Of a stretch of 42,214 nucleotides of DNA, positions 17,847 to 26,169 are shown piece after piece (position 1 is the first letter of the stretch; each line of letters starts with the position of its first letter). This DNA comes from Bacteroides xylanisolvens XB1A (GTDB lineage Bacteria > Bacteroidota > Bacteroidia > Bacteroidales > Bacteroidaceae). A program made the translations under genes and the position numbers. Under the pieces are notes generated by a model. That model ran no database searches. It saw nothing but the letters and a program-made list of their open reading frames with translations, and was not told where the DNA came from. The stretch spans positions 3,694,370 to 3,736,583 of the forward strand of contig NC_021017.1 in the NCBI RefSeq assembly GCF_000210075.1, written 5' to 3'.

Positions 17847-18206
17847 TTAACCTCCTATACCTTTTGTTTTAGAGTATCCTTCTTTAATGAGCAGCTCTAT
17901 GATTTTGGTTTTGAAATCTCCTTGCACCATAATCTCTCCGTCTTTAGCCGATCCGCCTACTCCGCATTTGCTTTTCAGTAGCTTACCCAGCTCTTTCAAG
18001 TCGTTTTCCGTACCTATAAATCCGGTAATTAATGTGACCACTTTACCGCCCCGGTTCTTTTTGTCAATGGAAACTCGCAGGTTTTGTTTGTTTTTGTCGA
18101 GAGTAACTTGCTCTTCATCGTTATCCATTTCATAGCCGAAGTCCGGATTCGTGGAATACACTACGTTTAATCTATCTTTCCAATCATTATTTTTCATACT
18201 CGTCAT
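17847..18206 (-). CDS. SUI1/YciH-family translation-initiation-like factor
   Basis: This 119-residue protein has a C-terminal SUI1 domain (about 45-119) with KNRGGKVVTLITGF, the LGKLLKSKCGVGGSAKDG signature and EIMVQGDFK. It is homologous to eIF1 and E. coli YciH, which bind the 30S subunit and affect initiation fidelity. Two starts are possible: 18206 (MTSMKNND) or the ATG at 18197, which matches usual Bacteroides homologues. A consensus promoter ends 14 bases upstream of 18206. Confidence 0.9.
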   Translation of the reverse strand: MTSMKNNDWKDRLNVVYSTNPDFGYEMDNDEEQVTLDKNKQNLRVSIDKKNRGGKVVTLITGFIGTENDLKELGKLLKSKCGVGGSAKDGEIMVQGDFKTKIIELLIKEGYSKTKGIGG

Positions 18207-18219
18207 TTTTAATCCTTTT

Positions 18220-18250
18220 CAAAAGTATTAAACTTATGGAAAAGAGCAAA
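18220..18250 (-). promoter_or_regulatory. Promoter of the SUI1-family gene
   Basis: On the minus strand, TTTG (18247-18250), 19 bp, then TACTTTTG (18220-18227): a full consensus match. The transcription start falls near 18213, so the leader is very short (about 8-17 bases), which favours the ATG at 18197. Confidence 0.8.
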
Positions 18251-18306
18251 ATTTGAACCTCTTTTCATTGTTTTGTTTAATCTCTATTAAGGTTTTCTGT
18301 TATAGG

Positions 18307-18337
18307 GTTGTCAGTCTCAAAAAAGATTGTACTTTTG
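18307..18337 (+). promoter_or_regulatory. Promoter of rex
   Basis: GTTG (18307-18310, three of four matches to TTTG), 19 bp, then TACTTTTG (18330-18337) followed by C. It overlaps the longer possible reading frame and so decides the rex start at 18363. It is divergent from the SUI1 promoter, with about 56 bp between the -33 boxes. No Rex-type TTGTGA/TCACAA dyad was seen here. Confidence 0.8.
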
Positions 18338-18362
18338 CAAAATACCAAATTTAGTAAGAAGT

Positions 18363-19013
18363 ATGAGCACATCTATACGAAAAGAGGCGGATAAAGTGCC
18401 GGAGCCTACCTTGCGCAGACTTCCCTGGTATCTGTCCAACATAAAACTAATGAAAGAAAAAGGAGAACAGTACGTCTCTTCTACACAAATCTCTAAGGAA
18501 ATAAATATTGATGCTTCTCAAATCGCCAAGGATTTATCCTACGTCAATATCTCCGGGCGCACGAGAGTAGGGTATAACATTGATGCGCTGATTGAAGTGT
18601 TGGAGAGTTTTCTTGGATTTACCAATATGCACAAAGCCTTCTTGTTTGGTGTAGGTAGCCTGGGGGCTGCTTTGCTTCGGGATTCAGGTTTGCATCATTT
18701 CGGGCTGGAGATTGTGGCAGCTTTTGATGTGAATCCGGAATTGGTGGGAAAAGACCTGAATGGTATTCCTATTTTTCACTCCGATGATTTTGAGGCAAAG
18801 ATGAAAGAATACGATGTAAATATCGGTGTGTTGACCGTGCCTATTAATATTGCTCAGGAAATTACAGATAAGATGGTAGACGGAGGTATAAAAGCCGTAT
18901 GGAACTTTACTCCTTTCCGAATCCGTGTACCCGAGAATATTGTGGTGCAGAATACGTCTTTATATGCTCATTTGGCTGTTATGTTTAACCGATTGAATTT
19001 TAACGAGAAATAA
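18363..19013 (+). CDS. rex: Redox-sensing transcriptional repressor Rex
   Basis: This 216-residue regulator binds NAD(H) and releases DNA when NADH rises. It has an N-terminal winged helix (VPEPTLRRLPWYL, SSTQISKEINIDASQIAKDLSYV) and a Rossmann domain with GVGSLG (96-101). The start MSTSIRKEAD is chosen because an in-frame codon at 18327 lies inside the -7 box. Its TAA overlaps by one base the ATG of the next gene (TAATG). mdh and ilvE elsewhere in the window are metabolically plausible targets, but I see no operator there. Confidence 0.95.
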   Translation: MSTSIRKEADKVPEPTLRRLPWYLSNIKLMKEKGEQYVSSTQISKEINIDASQIAKDLSYVNISGRTRVGYNIDALIEVLESFLGFTNMHKAFLFGVGSLGAALLRDSGLHHFGLEIVAAFDVNPELVGKDLNGIPIFHSDDFEAKMKEYDVNIGVLTVPINIAQEITDKMVDGGIKAVWNFTPFRIRVPENIVVQNTSLYAHLAVMFNRLNFNEK

Positions 19014-19627
19014 TGAAGATTATTGCAGTAGGCATGAACTACGCCCAGCATAACAAAGAACTGGGACATACACAAGTAAATACGGAGCCGGTGATTTTTA
19101 TGAAGCCTGATTCTGCTATTCTGAAAGATGGCAAACCGTTTTTCATCCCCGACTTTTCCAACGAGATACATTATGAAACGGAATTGGTAGTCCGTATCAA
19201 CCGATTGGGGAAAAATATCGCTCCCCGTTTTGCTAACCGCTATTATGATGCTGTGACAGTCGGTATCGACTTTACAGCCCGTGACCTTCAACGAAAGTTC
19301 CGTGAACAGGGGAATCCCTGGGAGCTTTGTAAAGGTTTTGACTCATCGGCTGCTATTGGGACTTTTGTTCCGGTAGAGCATTATAAAGATATTCAAAATT
19401 TGAACTTCAATCTGTTGATCGACAGTAAAGAAGTACAGCGTGGCTGTACAGCAGATATGCTTTTCAAGATAGATGATATTATCGCTTATGTCAGTCAGTT
19501 TGTAACGTTGAAAATCGGTGATCTACTCTTTACGGGGACTCCTGTCGGTGTAGGTCCTGTTAGTATCGGACAGCGTTTGCAAGGTTATCTGGAAGAGGAA
19601 AAACTGCTGGATTTCTATATCCGTTGA
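19013..19627 (+). CDS. Fumarylacetoacetate-hydrolase-family protein
   Basis: This 204-residue single-domain FAH-fold enzyme has IAVGMNYAQHNKELG, PVIFMKPDSAI, the metal-ligand region EIHYETELVV, GIDFTARDLQ and FTGTPVGVGPV. Family members hydrolyse or decarboxylate C-C bonds in acylpyruvate-like or oxaloacetate-like compounds using Mg/Mn. Oxaloacetate tautomerase or decarboxylase activity is a plausible guess for this small type. It is translationally coupled to rex by a one-base overlap, hinting at a link to redox or central carbon metabolism. Confidence 0.88.
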   Translation: MKIIAVGMNYAQHNKELGHTQVNTEPVIFMKPDSAILKDGKPFFIPDFSNEIHYETELVVRINRLGKNIAPRFANRYYDAVTVGIDFTARDLQRKFREQGNPWELCKGFDSSAAIGTFVPVEHYKDIQNLNFNLLIDSKEVQRGCTADMLFKIDDIIAYVSQFVTLKIGDLLFTGTPVGVGPVSIGQRLQGYLEEEKLLDFYIR

Positions 19628-19665
19628 TCTTTTTTATTCATTAGTACTCATTTGTTATACAAAAT

Positions 19666-20148
19666 ATGAAGATAAGAGTAGGTTTTGGCTTCGACGTACA
19701 TCAGCTGGTCGAAGGGCGTGAATTGTGGCTGGGCGGTATTCTTTTGGAACATACAAAAGGATTGTTGGGGCATTCGGATGCTGATGTATTGTTGCATGCG
19801 GTTTGCGATGCTTTGTTAGGGGCGGCGAATATGCGTGATATCGGCTATCACTTTCCCGATACGGCTGGAGAATTTAAAAACATAGATAGCAAAATTCTGC
19901 TGAAGAAAACAGTGGAATTGATTGCTACCAAAGGATATAAAGTGGGTAATATCGATGCAACCATTTGTGCCGAACGCCCGAAGTTAAAGGCACATATTCC
20001 TTTGATGCAAGAGACGATGGCAACTGTCATGGGAATTGATGCGGATGATATTTCCATTAAGGCGACTACTACCGAGAAACTCGGTTTTACGGGTCGTGAA
20101 GAAGGTATATCAGCCTATGCTACCGTATTGATAGAGAAGATTTCTTAA
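19666..20148 (+). CDS. ispF: 2-C-methyl-D-erythritol 2,4-cyclodiphosphate synthase
   Basis: This 160-residue enzyme of the MEP isoprenoid pathway makes MEcPP from CDP-ME-2-phosphate, as a trimer with a divalent metal. Ligands are visible as D10-V-H12 and H44, the same spacing as D8, H10 and H42 of E. coli. Other family blocks are GHSDADVLLHAVCDALLGA, IDATICAERPKL and KATTTEKLGFTGREEGI. Full length. It sits 38 bases after the FAH-family gene and 18 before the phosphoesterase. Confidence 0.97.
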   Translation: MKIRVGFGFDVHQLVEGRELWLGGILLEHTKGLLGHSDADVLLHAVCDALLGAANMRDIGYHFPDTAGEFKNIDSKILLKKTVELIATKGYKVGNIDATICAERPKLKAHIPLMQETMATVMGIDADDISIKATTTEKLGFTGREEGISAYATVLIEKIS

Positions 20149-20166
20149 CCCCTAAAACAAATAAAT

Positions 20167-21174
20167 ATGATTCGGCTCTTAAAAATTTACTTAACACTTA
20201 CCTTTTTGTTGGTAACAACTTTTTGTATGGCTCAAAAGAGTGAACTGAAATTTAGTAAAGATGGTAAATTCAAAATTGTGCAATTTACCGATGTGCATTT
20301 TAAATACGGCAACCGGGCTTCTGATATCGCTTTGGAACGCATAAATCAGGTGCTTGATGATGAACGCCCGGATTTGGTGATTTTTACCGGCGATGTTGTT
20401 TATTCTGCTCCGGCAGATTCCGGAATGTTGCAGGTATTGGAACCGGTAGTTAAACGCAAACTGCCTTTCGTGGTCACTTTTGGTAATCATGACAATGAAC
20501 AGGGAATGACACGGGAACAGTTATATGATATTATCCGTAAAGTTCCCGGCAATTTATTGCCTGACCGGGGAACAGTCTTATCGCCGGACTATGTATTAAC
20601 TGTGAAATCGTCTTCTAATGTAAAGAAGGATGCAGCTTTGCTTTATTGCATGGATTTTCATTCCTATTCTCCTTTGAAAGATGTGAAGGGATATGCATGG
20701 CTTACATTCGATCAGATAAATTGGTATCGCCAGCAGAGTGCAGCTTATAAAGCGCAAAATGGTGGACAGCCTTTGCCGGCTCTTGCCTTTTTCCATATTC
20801 CTCTTCCTGAATACAATGAAGCTGCCCGTACCGAAAATGCGATTCTTCGCGGAACTCGTATGGAGGAAGCTTGTGCACCTAAATTGAATACGGGAATGTT
20901 TGCGGCAATGAAAGAAGCGGGTGATGTGATGGGTATGTTTGTAGGACACGATCATGATAATGATTATGCAGTGATGTGGAAAGGTATTCTTCTGGCTTAT
21001 GGACGCTTCACCGGTGGAAATACGGAATATAATCATTTGCCTAACGGGGCCCGTATCATCGTATTAGATGAGGGGGCTCGTACATTTACGTCCTGGATTC
21101 GTCAGAAAGACGGAGTGGTGGATAAAATTTCCTATCCGGCAAGTTTTGTCAAGGACGATTGGACTAAACGTTGA
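20167..21174 (+). CDS. Exported calcineurin-like metallophosphoesterase
   Basis: This 335-residue protein has a signal peptide (about 1-22, ending CMAQ) followed by the dimetal phosphoesterase motifs: D42-x-H44, GD at 75-76, GNHD (106-109), FHIPLPEY and the C-terminal GHDHDND. It resembles the PPP1/YkuE-like phosphatases common in Bacteroides, acting in the periplasm or at the surface. The substrate is unknown. Its last 11 bases overlap the 3' end of the gene on the opposite strand. Confidence 0.9.
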   Translation: MIRLLKIYLTLTFLLVTTFCMAQKSELKFSKDGKFKIVQFTDVHFKYGNRASDIALERINQVLDDERPDLVIFTGDVVYSAPADSGMLQVLEPVVKRKLPFVVTFGNHDNEQGMTREQLYDIIRKVPGNLLPDRGTVLSPDYVLTVKSSSNVKKDAALLYCMDFHSYSPLKDVKGYAWLTFDQINWYRQQSAAYKAQNGGQPLPALAFFHIPLPEYNEAARTENAILRGTRMEEACAPKLNTGMFAAMKEAGDVMGMFVGHDHDNDYAVMWKGILLAYGRFTGGNTEYNHLPNGARIIVLDEGARTFTSWIRQKDGVVDKISYPASFVKDDWTKR

Positions 21175-22027
21175 GGCTTGCGAACTTCACATGGCTAAGG
21201 CGCGTGTACTTTGAACCATAGCTTTCATATTGGCGTGATACTTTCGCCGATGCAATGTAGATAATATCTCCCAGTCGGTATTCATGTTCTATCCCTGATA
21301 GAGTGCATGAAACCGCACTGGGATTTTTTGATGGAATACTTATAATAACCAGGTTTCCACTGGCATCGGTTAAAGTCAGTATCTGCTTGACAAAAAACTG
21401 TGGGGTAGTGCCGTTCACTCTTGTTTTGTATGGATCGTCTTCCAGTCGTACGCGTGTGACTTTTAATTTTAAGTCAGTCAGTTTTTCCCCTAATTCTCCC
21501 AAATAGCGGCTTGATGAACGTTTCTCTCTCGACTTTCTGATCATGATATCCAAATGTATGGAATGATAAGCCTGTGCTATTTGGACGAAGCGTTCCTGTT
21601 TAGGTATTTTGGGGGTGAACTTGTAAGCTACCCAACTTAAATAGGCAGGATCTATCTTCAAAATTTCATGAAGAAAATGTCCCCGGTATTTTCCGAAAAA
21701 GATAAGGTCGTCACCGTTACTCTGCATTCTTTTCTCATTGTAATCCATGAGAATAAGGCAACGCCTTGAATAGTAAAACATTGTACTGGCCATTCGGAGG
21801 GATTCGTTAATGTCCGGTGACAGGTCATGTATATAAAGAATAGATTGCTTTTCGGGCAGGGGAGAGTACAGCCAAAGGGAATAGTTTGGTTTCCCCGGTC
21901 GGGGCAACACCACCAAGTAGACTCCTGCCTCTTTAAAAGAGGCTCTGCCTCGGTTGTACTCATTCAATTTGGCATACAATAAGGCTTCTTCGTTTTCGGA
22001 AATGCCCGCTAATCTAGGGTTAGCCAT
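21164..22027 (-). CDS. Uncharacterised protein with ExoX-C/DUF3820-like segment
   Basis: This 287-residue cytosolic protein was not recognised as a whole. Residues about 110-137 contain FGKYRG followed by FLHEILKIDPAYLSWV. This matches the short motif in DUF3820 and the C-terminal region of exonuclease X-like proteins (FGKYkGk...i..DpsYl.W). The first 100 residues and the beta-rich C-terminal 90 residues (TLTDASGNLVIIS) have no clear relative; the latter could be OB-like. A nucleic-acid role is possible. It is a single gene, divergent from mnmA, and its 3' end overlaps the phosphoesterase gene tail to tail. Confidence 0.7.
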   Translation of the reverse strand: MANPRLAGISENEEALLYAKLNEYNRGRASFKEAGVYLVVLPRPGKPNYSLWLYSPLPEKQSILYIHDLSPDINESLRMASTMFYYSRRCLILMDYNEKRMQSNGDDLIFFGKYRGHFLHEILKIDPAYLSWVAYKFTPKIPKQERFVQIAQAYHSIHLDIMIRKSREKRSSSRYLGELGEKLTDLKLKVTRVRLEDDPYKTRVNGTTPQFFVKQILTLTDASGNLVIISIPSKNPSAVSCTLSGIEHEYRLGDIIYIASAKVSRQYESYGSKYTRLSHVKFASLNV

Positions 22028-22052
22028 AATTGTTCTCGCTTTTGGTATATTT

Positions 22053-22060
22053 CAAATATA
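22053..22060 (-). promoter_or_regulatory. -7 box of the ExoX-C-like gene
   Basis: TATATTTG on the minus strand, 25 bases before the ATG; the -33 box is weak. The gap also contains ATTTCAAA (22050-22057) and its inverse TTTGAAAT (22092-22099), flanking the two divergent promoters. Confidence 0.5.
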
Positions 22061-22103
22061 AGGATTTTCTTTCAGAAAAGCAACTTTTCTCTTTGAAATC
22101 TCG

Positions 22104-22111
22104 TACATTTG
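22104..22111 (+). promoter_or_regulatory. -7 box of mnmA
   Basis: TACATTTG matches the Bacteroides -7 consensus, 26 bases before the mnmA ATG. No good TTTG box stands at the usual 19-20 bp. Confidence 0.5.
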
Positions 22112-22137
22112 TAACCATGTAAATTTTCAAAATTCGA

Positions 22138-23223
22138 ATGGAAGAACGAAACAAGAGAGTATTGGTAGGTATGAGCGGTGGCATAGACAGCACCGCTACT
22201 TGCTTGATGCTGCAAGAACAAGGATATGAGATTGTAGGAGTTACCATGCGTGTGTGGGGAGATGAACCGCAGGACGCCAGGGAGTTAGCTGAACGAATGG
22301 GGATTGAACATTATGTGGCAGATGAGCGTATTCCTTTTAAAGAGACCATCGTAAAAAACTTCATAGATGAATATAAGCAGGGGCGTACACCGAATCCGTG
22401 TGTGATGTGCAATCCGTTGTTTAAGTTCCGTGTTCTGACGGAGTGGGCGGATAAGTTGAATTGTGCATGGGTAGCTACCGGACATTATTCGCGATTGGAA
22501 GAGAAAAACGGAAACATTTATATAGTAGCCGGAGACGATGATAAGAAAGACCAGTCGTATTTTCTCTGGAGATTGGGGCAGGATGTGCTGAAACGTTGCA
22601 TTTTCCCGTTGGGAGATTATACGAAGGTAAAGGTCCGTGAGTATCTTGCGGAGAAAGGGTATGAGGCAAAGTCGAAAGAAGGAGAAAGTATGGAAGTCTG
22701 CTTTATTAAAGGAGATTATCGTGATTTTCTTCGTGAGCAGTGTCCTGAACTGGATAGTGAAATCGGACCGGGATGGTTTGTCAACTCTGAAGGAGTAAAA
22801 CTGGGGAAACATAAAGGAGCACCTTATTATACGATTGGCCAACGAAAAGGACTGGAGATCGCTTTAGGAAAGCCTGCTTATGTGTTGAAAATTAATCCGC
22901 AGAAAAATACAGTGATGCTTGGAGATGCCGACCAATTGGAAACTGAATACATGTTGGCGGAGCAGGATAAGATTGTGGATGAACGGGAACTGTTCGGGTG
23001 TGAGAATCTGACAGTGCGGATTCGTTATCGCAGTCGTCCGATTCCCTGTCGGGTGAAAAGATTGGAAGACGGACGTTTGTTGGTACGTTTCCTCGAAACG
23101 GCCTCGGCCATTGCTCCCGGACAATCTGCTGTGTTTTATGATGGAAGACGGGTGCTGGGAGGAGCTTTCATCGCTTCCCAAAGAGGAATCGGGCTGGTGA
23201 TTATAGAAAATGAAGAATTATGA
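22138..23223 (+). CDS. mnmA: tRNA-specific 2-thiouridylase MnmA
   Basis: This 361-residue enzyme places sulfur on U34 of tRNA-Lys, -Glu and -Gln. It has the PP-loop GMSGGIDS (11-18), catalytic cysteines C91 (in NPCVMCN) and C188 (in MEVCFI), 97 residues apart as in E. coli (C102/C199), plus [16 protein letters not shown] and [11 protein letters not shown]88 is an extra Cys next to the nucleophile. Bacteroides genomes often carry more than one MnmA copy, so this may be one of two. A protease gene follows after 24 bases. Confidence 0.94.
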   Translation: MEERNKRVLVGMSGGIDSTATCLMLQEQGYEIVGVTMRVWGDEPQDARELAERMGIEHYVADERIPFKETIVKNFIDEYKQGRTPNPCVMCNPLFKFRVLTEWADKLNCAWVATGHYSRLEEKNGNIYIVAGDDDKKDQSYFLWRLGQDVLKRCIFPLGDYTKVKVREYLAEKGYEAKSKEGESMEVCFIKGDYRDFLREQCPELDSEIGPGWFVNSEGVKLGKHKGAPYYTIGQRKGLEIALGKPAYVLKINPQKNTVMLGDADQLETEYMLAEQDKIVDERELFGCENLTVRIRYRSRPIPCRVKRLEDGRLLVRFLETASAIAPGQSAVFYDGRRVLGGAFIASQRGIGLVIIENEEL

Positions 23224-23247
23224 TTGATTAAAATAGAAAGATAATTT

Positions 23248-24603
23248 ATGAAGAAGTTTATAGTATTGATTTTCGCTCTAAATATGTATCTGGGGGTATC
23301 TGCCCAATTTATTCCGGGAGATACCTTAAAATACCGGATTAGTCTGAAAGACAAAGCGGCTACGGACTATTCTTTGCAGAAACCGGAAAAGTATTTGTCT
23401 AAGAAATCTATTGAGCGGAGAAAAAAACAGGGATTGCCCATTGATTCTACCGATTTACCGGTTTGCAGGACGTATGTAGATGCCATACGAAAAACTGGTG
23501 TTCATGTACTTGTGACCGGGAAATGGGATAATTTCGTTACTGTTTCTTGTAATGACAGTACTTTAATCAGCAAAATAGCTCAACTGCCTTTTGTACGTTC
23601 TACAGAAAGGGTGTGGAAAGGTATCACGCAAAGAGCATTTCAAAGAGACTCATTGATAAATAAACCGTTGCGCACCGATAGCCTTTACGGTCCTGCAATC
23701 ACGCAAGCGGCTATGAGCCGCGTCGATCTCCTGCATGATGCCGGCTTTAAGGGTCAGGGAATGACCATTGCCGTAATTGATGCCGGATTCCATAATGTGG
23801 ATAAGATTGATGCCATGAAAAATATCCGTATTCTCGGTGTGCGTGACTTTGTGAATCCGGAGGCAGATATTTATGCAGAAAGCAGTCATGGAATGTCTGT
23901 ATTGTCCTGTATGGCTATGAACCAGCCACATGTGATGATTGGCACTGCTCCTGAAGCTTCTTATTGGTTGCTGCGTAGTGAAGACGAATATTCGGAAAAT
24001 TTGGTAGAGCAGGATTATTGGGCGGCAGCTATCGAGTTTGCCGATAGTGTAGGAGTGGATTTGGTGAATACATCGCTTGGTTACTACTCATTTGATGATC
24101 CTGCGAAGAATTATAGATACCGTGACTTGAATGGGCATTATGCATTGATGTCCCGTGAAGCTGCGAAGGCTGCCGATAAAGGAATGGTAGTTGTGTGCAG
24201 TGCCGGAAATTCGGGCGCGGGTTCGTGGAAGAAGATTACTCCTCCGGGAGATGCGGAGAATATCATAACTGTAGGAGCTGTAACAAAAAGAGGAGAACTG
24301 GCGCCGTTTTCTTCTGTAGGAAATACGGCTGACGGACGTGTGAAGCCGGACGTAGTGGCTGTCGGTCTAAATTCGGATGTGATGGGAACGGATGGAAATC
24401 TTCGTCGCGCCAATGGAACCTCTTTTGCTTCTCCGATTATGTGCGGTATGGTAGCTTGCTTGTGGCAGGCTTGTCCGAAGCTGACGGCAAAGCAGATTAT
24501 TGATTTGGTACGTCAGTCAGGTGATAGAGCTGATTTCCCGGATAATATATATGGATATGGTATTCCCGATTTGTGGAAGGCATATCAATCAACTCAACGT
24601 TAA
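23248..24603 (+). CDS. S8-family (subtilisin-like) serine protease, exported
   Basis: This 451-residue protein has a signal peptide ending near VSAQ, an N-terminal propeptide-like region (about 22-150) with a KSIERRKKQGLPIDSTDLPV segment, and a subtilisin catalytic domain. The catalytic triad is visible: D178 in VIDAGF, H214 in SHGMSV and S392 in GTSFASP; AGNSG supplies the oxyanion Asn. No C-terminal sorting domain is seen, so it is probably periplasmic or outer-membrane associated. It lies between mnmA and xseA in a tight same-strand run, 12 bases before xseA. Confidence 0.92.
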   Translation: MKKFIVLIFALNMYLGVSAQFIPGDTLKYRISLKDKAATDYSLQKPEKYLSKKSIERRKKQGLPIDSTDLPVCRTYVDAIRKTGVHVLVTGKWDNFVTVSCNDSTLISKIAQLPFVRSTERVWKGITQRAFQRDSLINKPLRTDSLYGPAITQAAMSRVDLLHDAGFKGQGMTIAVIDAGFHNVDKIDAMKNIRILGVRDFVNPEADIYAESSHGMSVLSCMAMNQPHVMIGTAPEASYWLLRSEDEYSENLVEQDYWAAAIEFADSVGVDLVNTSLGYYSFDDPAKNYRYRDLNGHYALMSREAAKAADKGMVVVCSAGNSGAGSWKKITPPGDAENIITVGAVTKRGELAPFSSVGNTADGRVKPDVVAVGLNSDVMGTDGNLRRANGTSFASPIMCGMVACLWQACPKLTAKQIIDLVRQSGDRADFPDNIYGYGIPDLWKAYQSTQR

Positions 24604-24615
24604 CTGTTCTTTTTT

Positions 24616-25848
24616 ATGGATTCTCTTTCCCTTTTAGAACTGAATTCACTCGTCCGCCGTAGTCTGGAGCAATGCCTGCCCGATGAATATTGGATACAGG
24701 CAGAGTTGAGCGATGTCCGTTCCAATACGACGGGGCATTGTTATCTGGAATTTGTGCAGAAAGATCCTCGTAGTAATAATCTCGTAGCCAAAGCACGGGG
24801 GATGATTTGGAATAATATCTACCGCTTGCTGAAACCCTACTTTGAGGAAAGTACCGGGCAACTGTTTACCTCCGGTATTAAAGTGCTGGTGAAAGTAACT
24901 GTTCAGTTTCATGAGTTATACGGTTACAGTTTGACGGTGCTTGATATTGATCCTGCCTATACATTGGGAGATATGGCTCGCCGTCGTCGGGAAATATTAT
25001 TGCAGTTGGAAGAGGAGGGAGTCTTGACGTTGAATAAAGAACTTGAAATGCCGGTTCTTCCTCAGCGTGTTGCCGTCATTTCTTCGGCTATTGCAGCCGG
25101 ATATGGAGATTTCTGTCATCAGTTACAGCACAACCCGAGCGGATTCTATTTTTATACAGAACTTTTTCCGGCTTTAATGCAAGGCAATCAAGTTGAAGAG
25201 TCTGTATTGGCGGCTTTAGACCGTATCAATGCCCGCATCAATGAATTTGACGTAGTGGTCATTATTCGTGGAGGTGGGGCTACTTCCGATTTATCCGGTT
25301 TTGATACTTATCTACTAGCAGCTGCATGTGCGCAATTTCCATTACCTATCATTACCGGTATTGGTCATGAACGCGATGATACAGTGCTTGACTCTGTGGC
25401 TCATACCCGGGTAAAGACTCCTACGGCTGCTGCCGAGCTTCTGATTCATCAGGTAACGGAAGTAGCAGAGCATCTGGAAGAATTATCTGTACGTCTTCAA
25501 CAGGGAGCTTATATGCTTCTTGAGCAGGAACAACGAAGGCTGGAGGCGCTCCAAATCCGTATTCCCAATCTTGTTCACCGCAAACTTGCGGATGCTCGTT
25601 TTTCTTTGCTGGCAGCAAAGAAGGATTTATCACAAGTGGCGAAAGCATTGTTGGCCCGTCAGTCTCACCGGCTGGAACTTTTACAACAGCGAATAGCAGA
25701 CGCCTCTCCGGATAAACTCTTGAGCCGGGGATACAGTATTACAATCAAAGACGGGAAAGCGGTGACAGATGCATCTTCGCTGAAACCGGGAGATCGCTTG
25801 ACAACCCGGTTGCTGAAAGGAGAAGTGCAATCTGTGGTGGAAAAGTAA
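24616..25848 (+). CDS. xseA: Exodeoxyribonuclease VII large subunit
   Basis: This 410-residue catalytic subunit degrades single-stranded DNA. It has an N-terminal OB-fold (about 1-100), the catalytic domain with RVAVISSAIAAGYGDFCHQL, VVVIIRGGGATSDLSGFD and PIITGIGHERDDTVLDSVAHTRVKTPTAAAE, a coiled-coil region (about 275-360) and the terminal RGYSITIKDGKAV. Full length or slightly short, as is usual in Bacteroidetes. xseB begins 60 bases downstream. Confidence 0.96.
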   Translation: MDSLSLLELNSLVRRSLEQCLPDEYWIQAELSDVRSNTTGHCYLEFVQKDPRSNNLVAKARGMIWNNIYRLLKPYFEESTGQLFTSGIKVLVKVTVQFHELYGYSLTVLDIDPAYTLGDMARRRREILLQLEEEGVLTLNKELEMPVLPQRVAVISSAIAAGYGDFCHQLQHNPSGFYFYTELFPALMQGNQVEESVLAALDRINARINEFDVVVIIRGGGATSDLSGFDTYLLAAACAQFPLPIITGIGHERDDTVLDSVAHTRVKTPTAAAELLIHQVTEVAEHLEELSVRLQQGAYMLLEQEQRRLEALQIRIPNLVHRKLADARFSLLAAKKDLSQVAKALLARQSHRLELLQQRIADASPDKLLSRGYSITIKDGKAVTDASSLKPGDRLTTRLLKGEVQSVVEK

Positions 25849-25908
25849 CTATCCGTCGACTGTGTATTTGTAAGAACATTCATCATTAACCATTAAATAT
25901 CAATCATC

Positions 25909-26118
25909 GTGGCAGCAAAAAAAGAAACATATTCCCAAGCAATGGAACGTCTCGAAAAGATCGTTCGCCAGATAGATAATAACGAACTGGATATCGACAT
26001 TTTGAGTGAGAAAATAAAAGAAGCCAATGAGATTATTGCTTTTTGCAAGGATAAACTGACAAAAGCCGACCGGGAAGTCGAAAAATTATTGCAAGAAAAG
26101 AGGCTATCTGAAGAATAA
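25909..26118 (+). CDS. xseB: Exodeoxyribonuclease VII small subunit
   Basis: This 69-residue helical partner of XseA has the family pattern YSQAMERLEKIVRQIDNNELDIDILSEKIKEA. The start is a GTG at 25909; no ATG in frame gives the conserved N-terminus. Several XseB copies wrap one XseA coiled coil. Confidence 0.95.
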   Translation: MAAKKETYSQAMERLEKIVRQIDNNELDIDILSEKIKEANEIIAFCKDKLTKADREVEKLLQEKRLSEE

Positions 26119-26122
26119 AAGT

Positions 26123-26130
26123 TATTTTTG
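26123..26130 (+). promoter_or_regulatory. -7 box of ilvE
   Basis: TATTTTTG followed by C, 39 bases before the ilvE ATG. It overlaps an alternative TTG start at 26128 and so supports the later ATG. No clear -33 box. Confidence 0.5.
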
Positions 26131-26169
26131 CGTTTCAATGCAATAGAAAATAAACTAATACATAACAAT

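Noticed and set aside
18327..18362. Longer N-terminus of Rex
   Set aside because: The extra 12 codons overlap the -7 box TACTTTTG, and the conserved protein starts at MSTSIRKEAD.
18240..18362. Rex autoregulatory operator
   Set aside because: No TTGTGA-N6-TCACAA-like dyad is found between the SUI1 and rex promoters, nor upstream of mdh.
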